Shown here piece after piece: positions 4,788 through 12,051 of a DNA stretch of 17,434 nt (position 1 is its first letter; each line of letters starts with the position of its first letter). Position numbers and translations under genes: made by a program. The stretch is from CAMEON01 sp045602325 (GTDB taxonomy: Bacteria > Bacillota > Clostridia > Oscillospirales > CAG-272), in assembly GCA_045602325.1 (NCBI GenBank), contig JAZSBH010000072.1, positions 1-17,434 of the forward strand. The letters run 5' to 3'. The notes below the pieces were generated by a model. It saw only the letters and a list, made by a program, of their open reading frames with translations, searched no databases and had not been told where the DNA came from.

Positions 4788-7190
4788 ATGAAGTACGATT
4801 TTTCCGCCATTGAATCCAAATGGCAAAAGAGATGGGACGAGGCCAAGATCTTCTGTGCCGAGGACCATTCCGACAAGCCCAAGTTCTACGGCCTGGTCGA
4901 GTTCCCCTACCCCTCGGGCGTAGGTATGCACGTCGGTCACATCAAGGCTTATTCGGGGCTGGAGGTCATCGGCCGCAAGAGAAGAATGCAGGGCTACAAC
5001 GTCCTGTTCCCCATCGGCTTTGACGCCTTCGGTCTGCCCACCGAGAACTCCGCCATCAAGACGGGCATTCACCCCCGCCAGCTCACCGACCGAAACATTG
5101 AGAAGTTCTCCAGCCAGCTCCGCCGCGTGGGCTTCTCCTTCGACTGGAACCGCGTTATCGACACCACCGAGGAGGACTACTATAAGTGGACCCAGTTCAT
5201 CTTCCTCAAGATGTTCGAAAACGGTCTGGCCTTCCGCGATACCGCCATGGTCAACTATTGCCCTCACTGCAAGGTTGTCCTGTCCAACGAGGATTCCCAG
5301 GGCGGTAAGTGCGATATCTGCCACTCCGATATCATCCAGAAGTCCAAGGATGTCTGGTATCTCCGCATTACCGAGTACGCCGATAAGCTTCTGCAGGGTC
5401 TGGACGAGGTGGATTACCTCCCCAACATTAAGATGCAGCAGGTCAACTGGATCGGTAAGTCCCGCGGTGCTTTCGTCAATTTCGGCCTGACTGATACAGA
5501 CGAGACTCTCCGCATCTATACCACCCGCCCCGACACCCTGTTCGGTGTGACCTTCATGGTCATCGCCCCCGAGCATCCCATCATCGAGAAGATGAAGCAT
5601 CGCATCACCAACATGGACGAGGTAGAGGCCTATCAGGTGGAGTGCACCAAGAAGACCGAGTTCGAGCGTACCCAACTGGTCAAGGATAAGACCGGTGTCT
5701 GCCTGCAAGGGCTCAAGGGCATCAACCCCGTCAATGGCAAGGAGATCCCCATCTACATCGCCGACTACGTCATGATGGGTTACGGTACGGGCGCCATCAT
5801 GGCCGTGCCCGCCCACGACGAGCGTGACTACGATTTCGCCAAGAAGTTCGGCATCGACATCATCGAGGTCATCAAGGGCGGTAACATCGAAGAGGCCGCC
5901 TACACCGGCGACGGCCCCATGGTCAACTCCGATTTCCTGAACGCCTACGACAACAAGGCCGATTCCATCGCCGCCATGATCGATTGGCTCCAGGAAAAGG
6001 GCATCGGCGAGGGCGGTGTCCAGTTCAAGATGAAGGACTGGGCCTTCAACCGTCAGAGATATTGGGGTGAGCCCATCCCGATCGTGCATTGCCCCTGTTG
6101 CGGCATGGTGCCCGTCCCCTACGAGGAACTGCCCCTGCGTCTGCCTCCCGTCAGCGAATTCGAGCCCGGTCAGGGCGGTGAGTCCCCTCTGGCCAAGCTG
6201 GATTACTTCGTAAATTGCAAGTGTCCCAAGTGCGGCGGTGACGCCAAGCGCGAGACCGACACCATGCCCCAGTGGGCAGGCTCGTCCTGGTACTTCCTGC
6301 GCTACATCGACCCCAAGAATGGGGAAGCCCTGGCCGATATGGACAAGCTCCGTTACTGGATGCCGGTTGACTGGTACAACGGCGGTATGGAGCACGTCAC
6401 TCGCCACCTGATCTACTCCCGATTCTGGCATCATTTCCTGTACGATCTCGGTCTGGTACCCACCGCCGAGCCCTACGCCAAGCGCACAGCCCAGGGTCTG
6501 ATCCTGGGTCCTGACGGTGAAAAGATGTCCAAGTCCCGCGGGAACGTGGTCGACCCCAACGACGTGGTGGACGATATGGGTGCCGACGTACTCCGCGTCT
6601 ACATCCTGTTCATGGGTGACTACGGCGCCGCCGCGCCTTGGTCGGACAACTCCATGCGCGGATGCAGGCGCTTCCTGGAGCGCGTAGCCGACCTGCCCTC
6701 CCTGGTCAAGGGTGGCGAGGTCAATACCAAGCTGGAATCCTCCTTCCACAAGACCCTCAAGAAGGTCACCTCCGACATCGAGGAGATGAAGTTCAACACC
6801 GCCATCGCGGCCATGATGGGACTGCTCAACGAGGTCTTTGAGGTTGGCTCCATCACCAAGGAGCAGCTCTCCATGTTCGTCCGTATGCTCTGCCCCTTCG
6901 CGCCTCACCTCTGCGAGGAGATGTGGGAAAATCTCGGCGGTAAGGGCTTCGCATCCCTCGCCCAATGGCCCGAGTACGACGAAGCCAAGACCATCGACTC
7001 CACCGTGGAGTTGGCCGTCCAGATTAACGGTAAGGTCAGAGGTAAGGTCACCTTGCCCATGAACGCCGATAAGGACACTGCCCTGGCCGCTGTCCGCGCC
7101 GACGAGAAGCTCTTCGCCCTGATCGACGGCAAAACCGTGGTCAAGGAGATCGTGGTGCCCAATAAGATCATCAATATTGTGGTGAAGTAA
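4788..7190 (+). CDS. leuS: Leucyl-tRNA synthetase
   Basis: LeuRS attaches leucine to tRNA-Leu using ATP in the cytosol. At 800 residues it has normal bacterial length. Class I signatures are present: HVGH at 48-51 within FPYPSGVGMHVGH, and KMSKS at 579-583. A CPHC...CDIC zinc knuckle (C158, C161, C175, C178) comes before the CP1 editing domain, which includes the TTRPDTLFG threonine-rich segment and the GTGAIMAVPAHDERD motif. A second Cys cluster (CPCCG and CPKCGG) lies before the GSSWYFLRYIDP region. The anticodon-binding domain and C-terminal domain follow. AAAGGA precedes the ATG. Expression is set by the T-box leader directly upstream. Codon use is strongly biased to AAG, GAG, ATC and GCC, as expected for a highly expressed gene. 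Confidence 0.98.
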   Translation: MKYDFSAIESKWQKRWDEAKIFCAEDHSDKPKFYGLVEFPYPSGVGMHVGHIKAYSGLEVIGRKRRMQGYNVLFPIGFDAFGLPTENSAIKTGIHPRQLTDRNIEKFSSQLRRVGFSFDWNRVIDTTEEDYYKWTQFIFLKMFENGLAFRDTAMVNYCPHCKVVLSNEDSQGGKCDICHSDIIQKSKDVWYLRITEYADKLLQGLDEVDYLPNIKMQQVNWIGKSRGAFVNFGLTDTDETLRIYTTRPDTLFGVTFMVIAPEHPIIEKMKHRITNMDEVEAYQVECTKKTEFERTQLVKDKTGVCLQGLKGINPVNGKEIPIYIADYVMMGYGTGAIMAVPAHDERDYDFAKKFGIDIIEVIKGGNIEEAAYTGDGPMVNSDFLNAYDNKADSIAAMIDWLQEKGIGEGGVQFKMKDWAFNRQRYWGEPIPIVHCPCCGMVPVPYEELPLRLPPVSEFEPGQGGESPLAKLDYFVNCKCPKCGGDAKRETDTMPQWAGSSWYFLRYIDPKNGEALADMDKLRYWMPVDWYNGGMEHVTRHLIYSRFWHHFLYDLGLVPTAEPYAKRTAQGLILGPDGEKMSKSRGNVVDPNDVVDDMGADVLRVYILFMGDYGAAAPWSDNSMRGCRRFLERVADLPSLVKGGEVNTKLESSFHKTLKKVTSDIEEMKFNTAIAAMMGLLNEVFEVGSITKEQLSMFVRMLCPFAPHLCEEMWENLGGKGFASLAQWPEYDEAKTIDSTVELAVQINGKVRGKVTLPMNADKDTALAAVRADEKLFALIDGKTVVKEIVVPNKIINIVVK

Positions 7191-7204
7191 TATGCAAGTA
7201 GATG

Positions 7205-7272
7205 GCCGCAGGACCGGAAGGTTCTGCGGCTGTTACCAAACAGAACAGGAGCCGTAAATAACGACTCCTGTT
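7205..7272. terminator. Convergent terminator zone between leuS and the AEC gene
   Basis: The first hairpin is an 11-bp stem (7205-7215 with 7220-7230, one G.T) closed by GGAA. It has no T-run after it. The second pairs AACAGGAG (7244-7251) with CTCCTGTT (7265-7272), followed by TCATTT on the plus strand and TTCTGTTTGG on the minus strand. Together they probably end both converging transcripts. Neither has a textbook T-tract. Confidence 0.6.
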
Positions 7273-7289
7273 TCATTTATATTACCCAT

Positions 7290-8243
7290 TTACAGTCTCA
7301 CAATCCACTCCGCCAAAAGCAGCACCAGCGGCAGTGTCCCCACCGAAAGCAGGGAAGAGGTTCCCACCGTCTGGGAGGCATACCCCGCGTTGAGGTCGTA
7401 CATCTCGGAAAACATGGTGATGGTGGCCGCCGAGGGGAGCGCCGCCTCCACGGTGGCAAAGAGCACCATGTCGTGGGGCAGGCCGATCAGCTTGCCAATG
7501 ACACAAACCACCAGGGGAATGGCCACCAGCTTCATGGCCGAGAAATAGTAGATCTTGGGTGAGCCGAAGATCTGCTTGGGGGTTCGCGTAGCCAGCAGAG
7601 CACCCGTGATCAGCACCGATATGGGGGTGCAGAGGTTGGAGAGGTACATCATGAACTTGGAGATGAACGCAGGAATCTCAAAGGACGGGAAGGGGATCAC
7701 CGCCATGTAGAGCAGCACGCCGATGAGGCAGGGGATGGAGCCGAGGTTGATAAAGATCTTACGAACCGTCAGCTTGATGTCGGGACGCTTCCGCGCCAGA
7801 ATGGCGATGCCCCAGGACCAGATGAACAGGTGGAAGCTGATGACGTAGAAGGAGGCCAAAAACAGGCCCTTGGGGCCGAACAGCGCCTCCATGATGGGGA
7901 ATCCGATGAAGCCCGCGTTGGTGAACACCAGGGAAAACTCGGTGATCTTGCGCTCGTCCAGGTCGCGGAAGCCCTTGCACAGGAAGAAGGCCATGACCGC
8001 CATCAGCGCGTGGAGCACCATCCCCAGACCGACGATGATCACGCCGTCCTTGAGGTTCTCGTAGGAGAATTCCGCCTCCACCAAGGCCGAGACGATCATC
8101 ATGGGCTGGCCGATTTTAATGATGAGGGTGGAGAGACGCTTGGAGGCCACGTCGTCGATGATCTTGGCCTTGCGGGCGAAAAAGCCGCAAGCCATGAGCA
8201 GAAACAGGGTGGCGATGATGGTGAGTAAAGCGGAGAAATTCAT
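7290..8243 (-). CDS. AEC (auxin efflux carrier) family transporter
   Basis: This is a 317-residue integral membrane protein, hydrophobic throughout, with about ten predicted membrane segments. The family is a secondary transporter group whose members move malate, other organic anions and small metabolites. The substrate here is unknown. Recognisable features are the N-terminal helix followed by FARKAKIIDD and KRLSTLIIKIGQPMMIVSAL, a conserved glycine-proline break in the first bundle, and NAGFIGFPIMEALFG, the family's characteristic segment in the middle. The second half (from about LCTPISVLITG) repeats the pattern. It is the last gene of the five-gene operon, 37 bases after the uracil-DNA glycosylase stop, with AAAGGAT upstream of the ATG. 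Its link to the other genes is not obvious and may be only co-transcription. Confidence 0.9.
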   Translation of the reverse strand: MNFSALLTIIATLFLLMACGFFARKAKIIDDVASKRLSTLIIKIGQPMMIVSALVEAEFSYENLKDGVIIVGLGMVLHALMAVMAFFLCKGFRDLDERKITEFSLVFTNAGFIGFPIMEALFGPKGLFLASFYVISFHLFIWSWGIAILARKRPDIKLTVRKIFINLGSIPCLIGVLLYMAVIPFPSFEIPAFISKFMMYLSNLCTPISVLITGALLATRTPKQIFGSPKIYYFSAMKLVAIPLVVCVIGKLIGLPHDMVLFATVEAALPSAATITMFSEMYDLNAGYASQTVGTSSLLSVGTLPLVLLLAEWIVRL

Positions 8244-8263
8244 TTTGGGGTATCCTTTCGGGT

Positions 8264-8284
8264 GGTTTGCGGTTTACGGTTTAC
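8264..8284. repeat. Three tandem 7-base units (GGTTTRC)
   Basis: GGTTTGC, GGTTTAC, GGTTTAC stand in a row between the AEC start and the glycosylase stop, and the last unit covers the stop codon of the glycosylase gene. Slippage here would alter the final codons. It may be a simple-sequence tract of no function. Confidence 0.75.
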
Positions 8285-8847
8285 GGTTGTGACAAAAGGT
8301 CAAGCTGCTCCTTGATCCGTTCCATATCCAGGAGCATATCCTCCTTCTTGGAGGCATCCCGCAGAAGGGCGGCGGGGTGGTAGACGGCGGTCATAAGGTA
8401 AGAGCCCTTGCGGACGAACACGCCGTGTTCCTTGGTAATGCGGAAATCGGGTTTTATGAGCCGCATAGCGGAGATGCGTCCCAGGCAGACGATGATCTTG
8501 GGCTCTATGAGTCTCACCTGCTCGCGTAGATAGCCGATGCAGGCGTCCTCCTCATCGGGGAGGGGATCACGATTGCGGGGAGGACGGCATTTGAGGATGT
8601 TGGCAATGTACACCGACTCGCGGGGAATGCCCACGGCGTACAGGTAGCGGTCCAGAAGCTTGCCGGCCGCACCCACGAAGGGAATGCCCTGCTCATCCTC
8701 GGCTTGTCCGGGCGCTTCGCCCACGAACATTAGGTCAGCTTGGCGATTACCGGTTCCGAAAACAAGGTTTGTCCGTGTTGCGCCAAGGGGACAGCTTTGG
8801 CAGGATTCACAGCGGGATATTAGGTTGTTCCAGAGTTCTTCGGACAT
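8281..8847 (-). CDS. Family 4 uracil-DNA glycosylase (4Fe-4S)
   Basis: This 188-residue enzyme removes uracil from DNA to begin base-excision repair. It belongs to the iron-sulphur type first described in thermophiles and widespread in Clostridia. Motif 1, GEAPGQAEDEQGIPFVG (43-59), is intact. The four cluster ligands are well placed: C16 and C19 before RTNLVFG, then C87 in LKCRPP and C103 after NRDPLPDEEDA. HPAALLR near residue 157 is motif 3, with the conserved histidine. AAAAGGAG precedes the ATG at 8847. It lies 21 bases after the whiA stop in the same operon. Its stop codon lies in a tandem heptamer repeat shared with the intergenic gap. The fold excludes the family 1 Ung proteins, which lack the cluster. 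Confidence 0.93.
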   Translation of the reverse strand: MSEELWNNLISRCESCQSCPLGATRTNLVFGTGNRQADLMFVGEAPGQAEDEQGIPFVGAAGKLLDRYLYAVGIPRESVYIANILKCRPPRNRDPLPDEEDACIGYLREQVRLIEPKIIVCLGRISAMRLIKPDFRITKEHGVFVRKGSYLMTAVYHPAALLRDASKKEDMLLDMERIKEQLDLLSQP

Positions 8848-8868
8848 GGCAACTCCTTTTGCTTGGTA

Positions 8869-9810
8869 TTAAGAATGATGTTCGAGTTCCTTGAGCGCTT
8901 TCTCATAAAACGCCATGATCTTTTCCAACCGATGATGAAGCCCCGATTTGGTGATGGGCGGGAAGTGCAGCTCGGCCAGCTCCGACAGGGTAATATCGGG
9001 GTTGTTCAGCCGCAGGCGTGCGGTGAATTGCAGGTCATCTGACAGGGCGGGGAGCAGATTGTGTGTATCCAGATACTCGATGGCCGCCAGTTGGCGGGAG
9101 CCGGTTTTGATGGCGCGGGAGATATTCTCGGTGACGCAGTTGGTGGCGCGGTTTTCGTCGTTGCGGATGGAGCGCTCGATCTGGGCGTTGAAGAAGTGGA
9201 ACACCGAGGAGGTGGCACCGATATAGGCCAAAAGCTCCTGAATGGTATTGCCGCTCTTGCAGAAGAGTCCTGCAGAGCCGCCGCGGCTTGTCCGCCCCAG
9301 CTCGTAGCCTGATTCTGCCAGAAGGATACGGACAGGCTCGACCCGCCCGTCGTTGGGCAGTTTCAGTTCAAGGTGATAGGATTTAGCGGGATCGCTGACC
9401 GTTCCGCAGGAAATGAACAGTCCCCGCAGAAAATGGATGGCGCAGGCATCGCATTTGAGATCCAAAATCCGGGCAAGGGTCTCGCACTCGGCCTCCTCTT
9501 CGGGAAGGCGTGCCAGGGTGAGCAGGTGCTCGGCGGCACGCTTGAACTCAAACCCAACGGATGCATACCGATGGGCTCCGCGAGTCGTGTGGCACACCTC
9601 GGCTTCGCGGGAAAAGAGGGTATGGATCAGGTGGACGGCGTGCTCGTGGGGCTGATAGGCGGCCTCCTTGGTGACCGAAAAGACCGCCGTTATGCCATGG
9701 CCTTCCATATGAGCGCCATACAGCAAGCCGTACAGATACGCTCTGCGGCAACAGAGGGGCTTTATGGCCAGCGTGCCCAGCTCGTCGCGGATATCGGATG
9801 TAAAAGACAT
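8869..9810 (-). CDS. whiA: DNA-binding protein WhiA
   Basis: WhiA is a 313-residue protein with an N-terminal LAGLIDADG-like domain, which has lost nuclease function in this family, and a C-terminal helix-turn-helix. It controls sporulation genes in actinomycetes and affects division and chromosome segregation in Bacillus. The N-terminus MSFTSDIRDELG followed by CCRRAYLYGLLYGA is typical. The conserved RATNCVTENISRAI block comes before the C-terminal domain, and FPPITKSGLHHRLEKI is the recognisable helix-turn-helix end. AAGGAG lies five bases before the ATG. It follows murB after 15 bases and precedes the glycosylase gene. In most Bacillota, rapZ and yvcK stand between murB and whiA, and both are missing here. 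Confidence 0.95.
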   Translation of the reverse strand: MSFTSDIRDELGTLAIKPLCCRRAYLYGLLYGAHMEGHGITAVFSVTKEAAYQPHEHAVHLIHTLFSREAEVCHTTRGAHRYASVGFEFKRAAEHLLTLARLPEEEAECETLARILDLKCDACAIHFLRGLFISCGTVSDPAKSYHLELKLPNDGRVEPVRILLAESGYELGRTSRGGSAGLFCKSGNTIQELLAYIGATSSVFHFFNAQIERSIRNDENRATNCVTENISRAIKTGSRQLAAIEYLDTHNLLPALSDDLQFTARLRLNNPDITLSELAELHFPPITKSGLHHRLEKIMAFYEKALKELEHHS

Positions 9811-9825
9811 AAGAACTCCTTGATT

Positions 9826-10833
9826 TTACCACTCCTGATCCTGATTCGGGTCAAGACCGTCGGTGATAAGGCGGATCTCACATTCCAGGCGGTAGTGATA
9901 GACTTCTTCCACAGCGTCCCGTACACGGCGAACCAGAGCGATCACGTCCGACGCCGTTGCGCCGCCGCAGTTTACGATGAAACCGGCGTGCTTATCCGAA
10001 ACCTGGGCACCGCCGATGGTGCAGCCCTTCAAGCCCACCATTTCCACCATGCGCCCGGCAAAATTATCCACGGGACGCTTGAACACACTGCCCGCACTGG
10101 GATATTCCAAAGGTTGCTTTTCTGTGCGGGAGGCCATATTGAATTCCATGCGGCCGCGGATATCAAAGGCGTTGCCGTAGCTGAGGGTCATGACCGAGCT
10201 GAGCACCACCCACTCGGGGTGATCCAGATACACGCTATGGCGGTAATCCAGCTCCATTTCCTCGTCTGTGAGACGGACGATGCGTCCGTTGGACAGATCG
10301 TAATACTCGGAGGAAACCAGAACCCGCTCCATATCGCTTCCGTATGCACCTGCATTCATGACCGTAGCGCCGCCCACGGTTCCGGGGATGCCGTAAGCAA
10401 ATTCCAGCCCTGACAGGGCACGGTCGGGATCACTGCAGGTGTAGGCCAGCGCCGTCAGGGAAGCACCGCACTCGGCGTAGACCTGACAGTAAATATGCTC
10501 CTTGCGGAAGATTTCACGGTCGGGGGCTTCGTCCTCCTCGAATACCACGCGCTTTGCGCGGGTGGTGATGACCACCAAGCCGTGATACCCGTTGTCGGGA
10601 AACAGTACGTTACTGCCCTTTCCCAGAATGCAGAGGGGACATTTGCCGCCCAACTCCCGCCAGAAGGTAAGCACCTGTACGAGCTGGGCTCGGCTGGCGG
10701 GCCACACGGTGAGAGCCGCTTGGCCGCCGATGCGGAAACTGGTATGGGAAGATAGGGGTTCGTTCCACTTGCACTCGATTCCACTTCCGCGGAATGCTTT
10801 TTGCATGGCTTCCAGCTGCTCGGTAAACGGCAT
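9826..10833 (-). CDS. murB: UDP-N-acetylenolpyruvoylglucosamine reductase MurB
   Basis: MurB reduces UDP-GlcNAc-enolpyruvate to UDP-MurNAc with NADPH and bound FAD, the second committed step of peptidoglycan synthesis in the cytosol. The FAD-binding half shows HTSFRIGG, LGKGSNVLFPDNG and GIPGTVGGATVMNAGAYG. The C-terminal half carries SAGSVFKRP, which contains the proton-donor serine region, then GGAQVSDKHAGFIVN, and ends with a glutamate in LECEIRLI. At 335 residues it is a little longer than the usual ~300, with the extra length near residues 85-100 (acidic EDEAPDREIFRKE). AAAGGAG precedes the ATG. It is the second gene of the operon, 47 bases after the HAD gene stop. A small GTGAC/GTCAC hairpin lies in that gap. 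Confidence 0.97.
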   Translation of the reverse strand: MPFTEQLEAMQKAFRGSGIECKWNEPLSSHTSFRIGGQAALTVWPASRAQLVQVLTFWRELGGKCPLCILGKGSNVLFPDNGYHGLVVITTRAKRVVFEEDEAPDREIFRKEHIYCQVYAECGASLTALAYTCSDPDRALSGLEFAYGIPGTVGGATVMNAGAYGSDMERVLVSSEYYDLSNGRIVRLTDEEMELDYRHSVYLDHPEWVVLSSVMTLSYGNAFDIRGRMEFNMASRTEKQPLEYPSAGSVFKRPVDNFAGRMVEMVGLKGCTIGGAQVSDKHAGFIVNCGGATASDVIALVRRVRDAVEEVYHYRLECEIRLITDGLDPNQDQEW

Positions 10834-10880
10834 AACGGCTCCTTTCCCGTGACCTCAGTCACGATACATTTTTGAGAAAA

Positions 10881-11567
10881 TCAATGTAGAATGATGGATT
10901 CGATCTCGCCGAGAGAGCGAACAGTGTAGGTAATATTCATATCCGCGGGCGGTGTTTTGCCTTTGGGATTGAACCAGCAGGTGTCCAGTCCCGCGTTGAT
11001 ACCGCCCTGAATATCCGAGGACAGGGAATCACCGATCACGATGGTGGCCGCGGGATCAAAGTCGGGAATTGCGGACGCTACCCGATCGAAGAAAACCTTC
11101 TCGGGCTTGGCACAACCCATCTGCTCCGAGATAAAGCAAGCCTCGAACATAGGCGCCAGAGGACAGGGATCAAAGCGTCCCTGCTGGACGAAGGTATTCC
11201 CGTTTGTGATGAGGTACAGACCGCACTTGCCATGGAGGCTCCGGATCAACTCCAGAGCTCCGTCCATCAGGTAGGATTTCGTGGCTAACGCCGCCATATA
11301 GTCGTCCGCCATAGCTAACGGGTCAAAAGCAAAGCCAAACTCGCGGAAAAACTCGGCAAAGCGATCGACCCGAAGCGCCTCGCGGGTGGTAAGTCCTCGC
11401 TCCAGCAGCTTCCATTGATGGTCGTTGATGGCGGCATATCGGTCGGTGGTGGCTTTATCGTGGGGAAGCCCACGGGCAATAAGGCAATCCGAAAGCGCCT
11501 CGTGCTCGGAGCGGGTGAAATCCAGAAGGGTATTATCTGCATCAAACAGAGCAAAGCGGTACGCCAT
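10881..11567 (-). CDS. HAD-superfamily hydrolase, YjjG-like nucleotidase
   Basis: This is a 228-residue phosphatase of the haloacid dehalogenase superfamily. It shows the nucleophile motif FDADNTLLD (D9 and D11), motif II in LITNGN, a lysine in CAKPEKVFF (motif III) and VIGDSLSSDIQGG (motif IV). The all-helical cap inserted after motif I and the CAKPEK and GDSLSSDI wording fit the YjjG group, which hydrolyses nucleoside monophosphates, including non-canonical pyrimidines. The exact substrate is inferred. The ATG at 11567 is preferred over one at 11594 because AAGGAG lies at 11575-11580. It is the first gene of the minus-strand operon HAD-murB-whiA-glycosylase-AEC. Its promoter is 59 bases upstream of the start. 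Confidence 0.9.
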   Translation of the reverse strand: MAYRFALFDADNTLLDFTRSEHEALSDCLIARGLPHDKATTDRYAAINDHQWKLLERGLTTREALRVDRFAEFFREFGFAFDPLAMADDYMAALATKSYLMDGALELIRSLHGKCGLYLITNGNTFVQQGRFDPCPLAPMFEACFISEQMGCAKPEKVFFDRVASAIPDFDPAATIVIGDSLSSDIQGGINAGLDTCWFNPKGKTPPADMNITYTVRSLGEIESIILH

Positions 11568-11625
11568 ACGTGGACTCCTTTTCAATCTATGCATTCGGTA
11601 TAAAGGGTGTGAATACTCAATGTAT

Positions 11626-11654
11626 ATGATACCACAAAATCATGTTTTTTTCAA
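11626..11654 (-). promoter_or_regulatory. Sigma-A promoter of the HAD-murB-whiA operon
   Basis: On the minus strand TTGAAA (11649-11654), a 17-bp spacer and TATCAT (11626-11631) are present, with TGTGG before the -10. It is the only convincing promoter found for the five-gene operon. Confidence 0.78.
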
Positions 11655-11660
11655 GGGTTT

Positions 11661-11699
11661 ATTTACGGTTTTCATAAGAGATTTACGGAAAAATTCATA
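11661..11699. promoter_or_regulatory. Two direct repeats, possible operator upstream of the operon promoter
   Basis: ATTTACGG occurs at 11661-11668 and again at 11681-11688, exactly 20 bp apart (two helical turns). Each copy is followed by TTCATA (11671-11676 and 11694-11699). They lie just upstream of the -35 of the minus-strand operon promoter, a common place for activator binding, and about 65-100 bp upstream of the -10 of the divergent lipoprotein gene. No regulator is suggested by the sequence alone. Confidence 0.4.
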
Positions 11700-11761
11700 T
11701 AGTCTTTACTTGATGTTTTTTTGATGTACAAACTTTATTCAGAAATTTGAACGAGATATAT

Positions 11762-11769
11762 GCTATAAT
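11762..11769 (+). promoter_or_regulatory. Extended -10 promoter of the lipoprotein gene
   Basis: TATAAT at 11764-11769 is preceded by TGC. The -35 position with a 17-bp spacer (11741-11746) reads AGAAAT, which is poor. It sits two bases left of the first copy of the duplicated 13-mer, so the inserted element separates it from its gene. Confidence 0.6.
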
Positions 11770-11771
11770 GG

Positions 11772-11784
11772 TAGTACAAACAAA
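11772..11784 (+). repeat. Left copy of a 13-bp target-site duplication
   Basis: TAGTACAAACAAA occurs here and again, identical, at 12021-12033, directly flanking the 236-bp element. Confidence 0.85.
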
Positions 11785-12020
11785 TAGTCGATTGCAAAAT
11801 GTTCAAATTTGGGTTTGGCGGGGAGCGGGAGAGCGGCCTCTGGCGGCTTAAACCCTTTTTGAAAAAAGGGTTTAAGAATCCCAAAAACTTTCAAAAAGCA
11901 TTGATAAATATATCTTTTTGAAAGTTCTTGAAGGGTGTCCAGAGGGAAACTTCTTTCAAGAAGTTTCCCTTTGGCGTTCTTCGCGCTAAACTGTAATTTT
12001 CCTAATTATGCAATCGGCTA
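11785..12020. mobile_element. 236-bp MITE-like element with inverted ends and three hairpins
   Basis: The element starts TAGTCGATTGCAAAAT and its other end, read on the minus strand, starts TAGCCGATTGCATAAT: 14 of 16 bases match. A perfect 13-bp direct repeat flanks it. It has no coding capacity but three near-perfect hairpins: a 14-bp stem at 11847-11860/11863-11876, a 13-bp stem at 11886-11898/11914-11926 with a 15-base loop, and a 13-bp stem at 11943-11955/11958-11970. The left third is rich in G. Its right 34 bases recur inverted at 17164-17197 with one mismatch. It lies in the 5' leader of the lipoprotein gene and lengthens that leader by 249 bases. Transposition would need an enzyme supplied elsewhere (inference). 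Confidence 0.78.
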
Positions 12021-12033
12021 TAGTACAAACAAA
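12021..12033 (+). repeat. Right copy of the 13-bp target-site duplication
   Basis: This copy is identical to 11772-11784. It ends one base before the A/G-rich ribosome binding site of the lipoprotein gene. Confidence 0.85.
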
Positions 12034-12051
12034 GAAAAGGAGACAACCATC

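Noticed and set aside
4665..6965. A 766-codon open frame on the minus strand across leuS
   Set aside because: It is the mirror of the strongly biased leuS codons. The translated sequence is a low-complexity mix of G, D, L, V and H with no motif, and leuS itself is certain.
9373..10413. A 346-codon plus-strand frame across whiA and murB
   Set aside because: It spans the junction of two certain genes on the other strand and has no ribosome binding site or recognisable domain.
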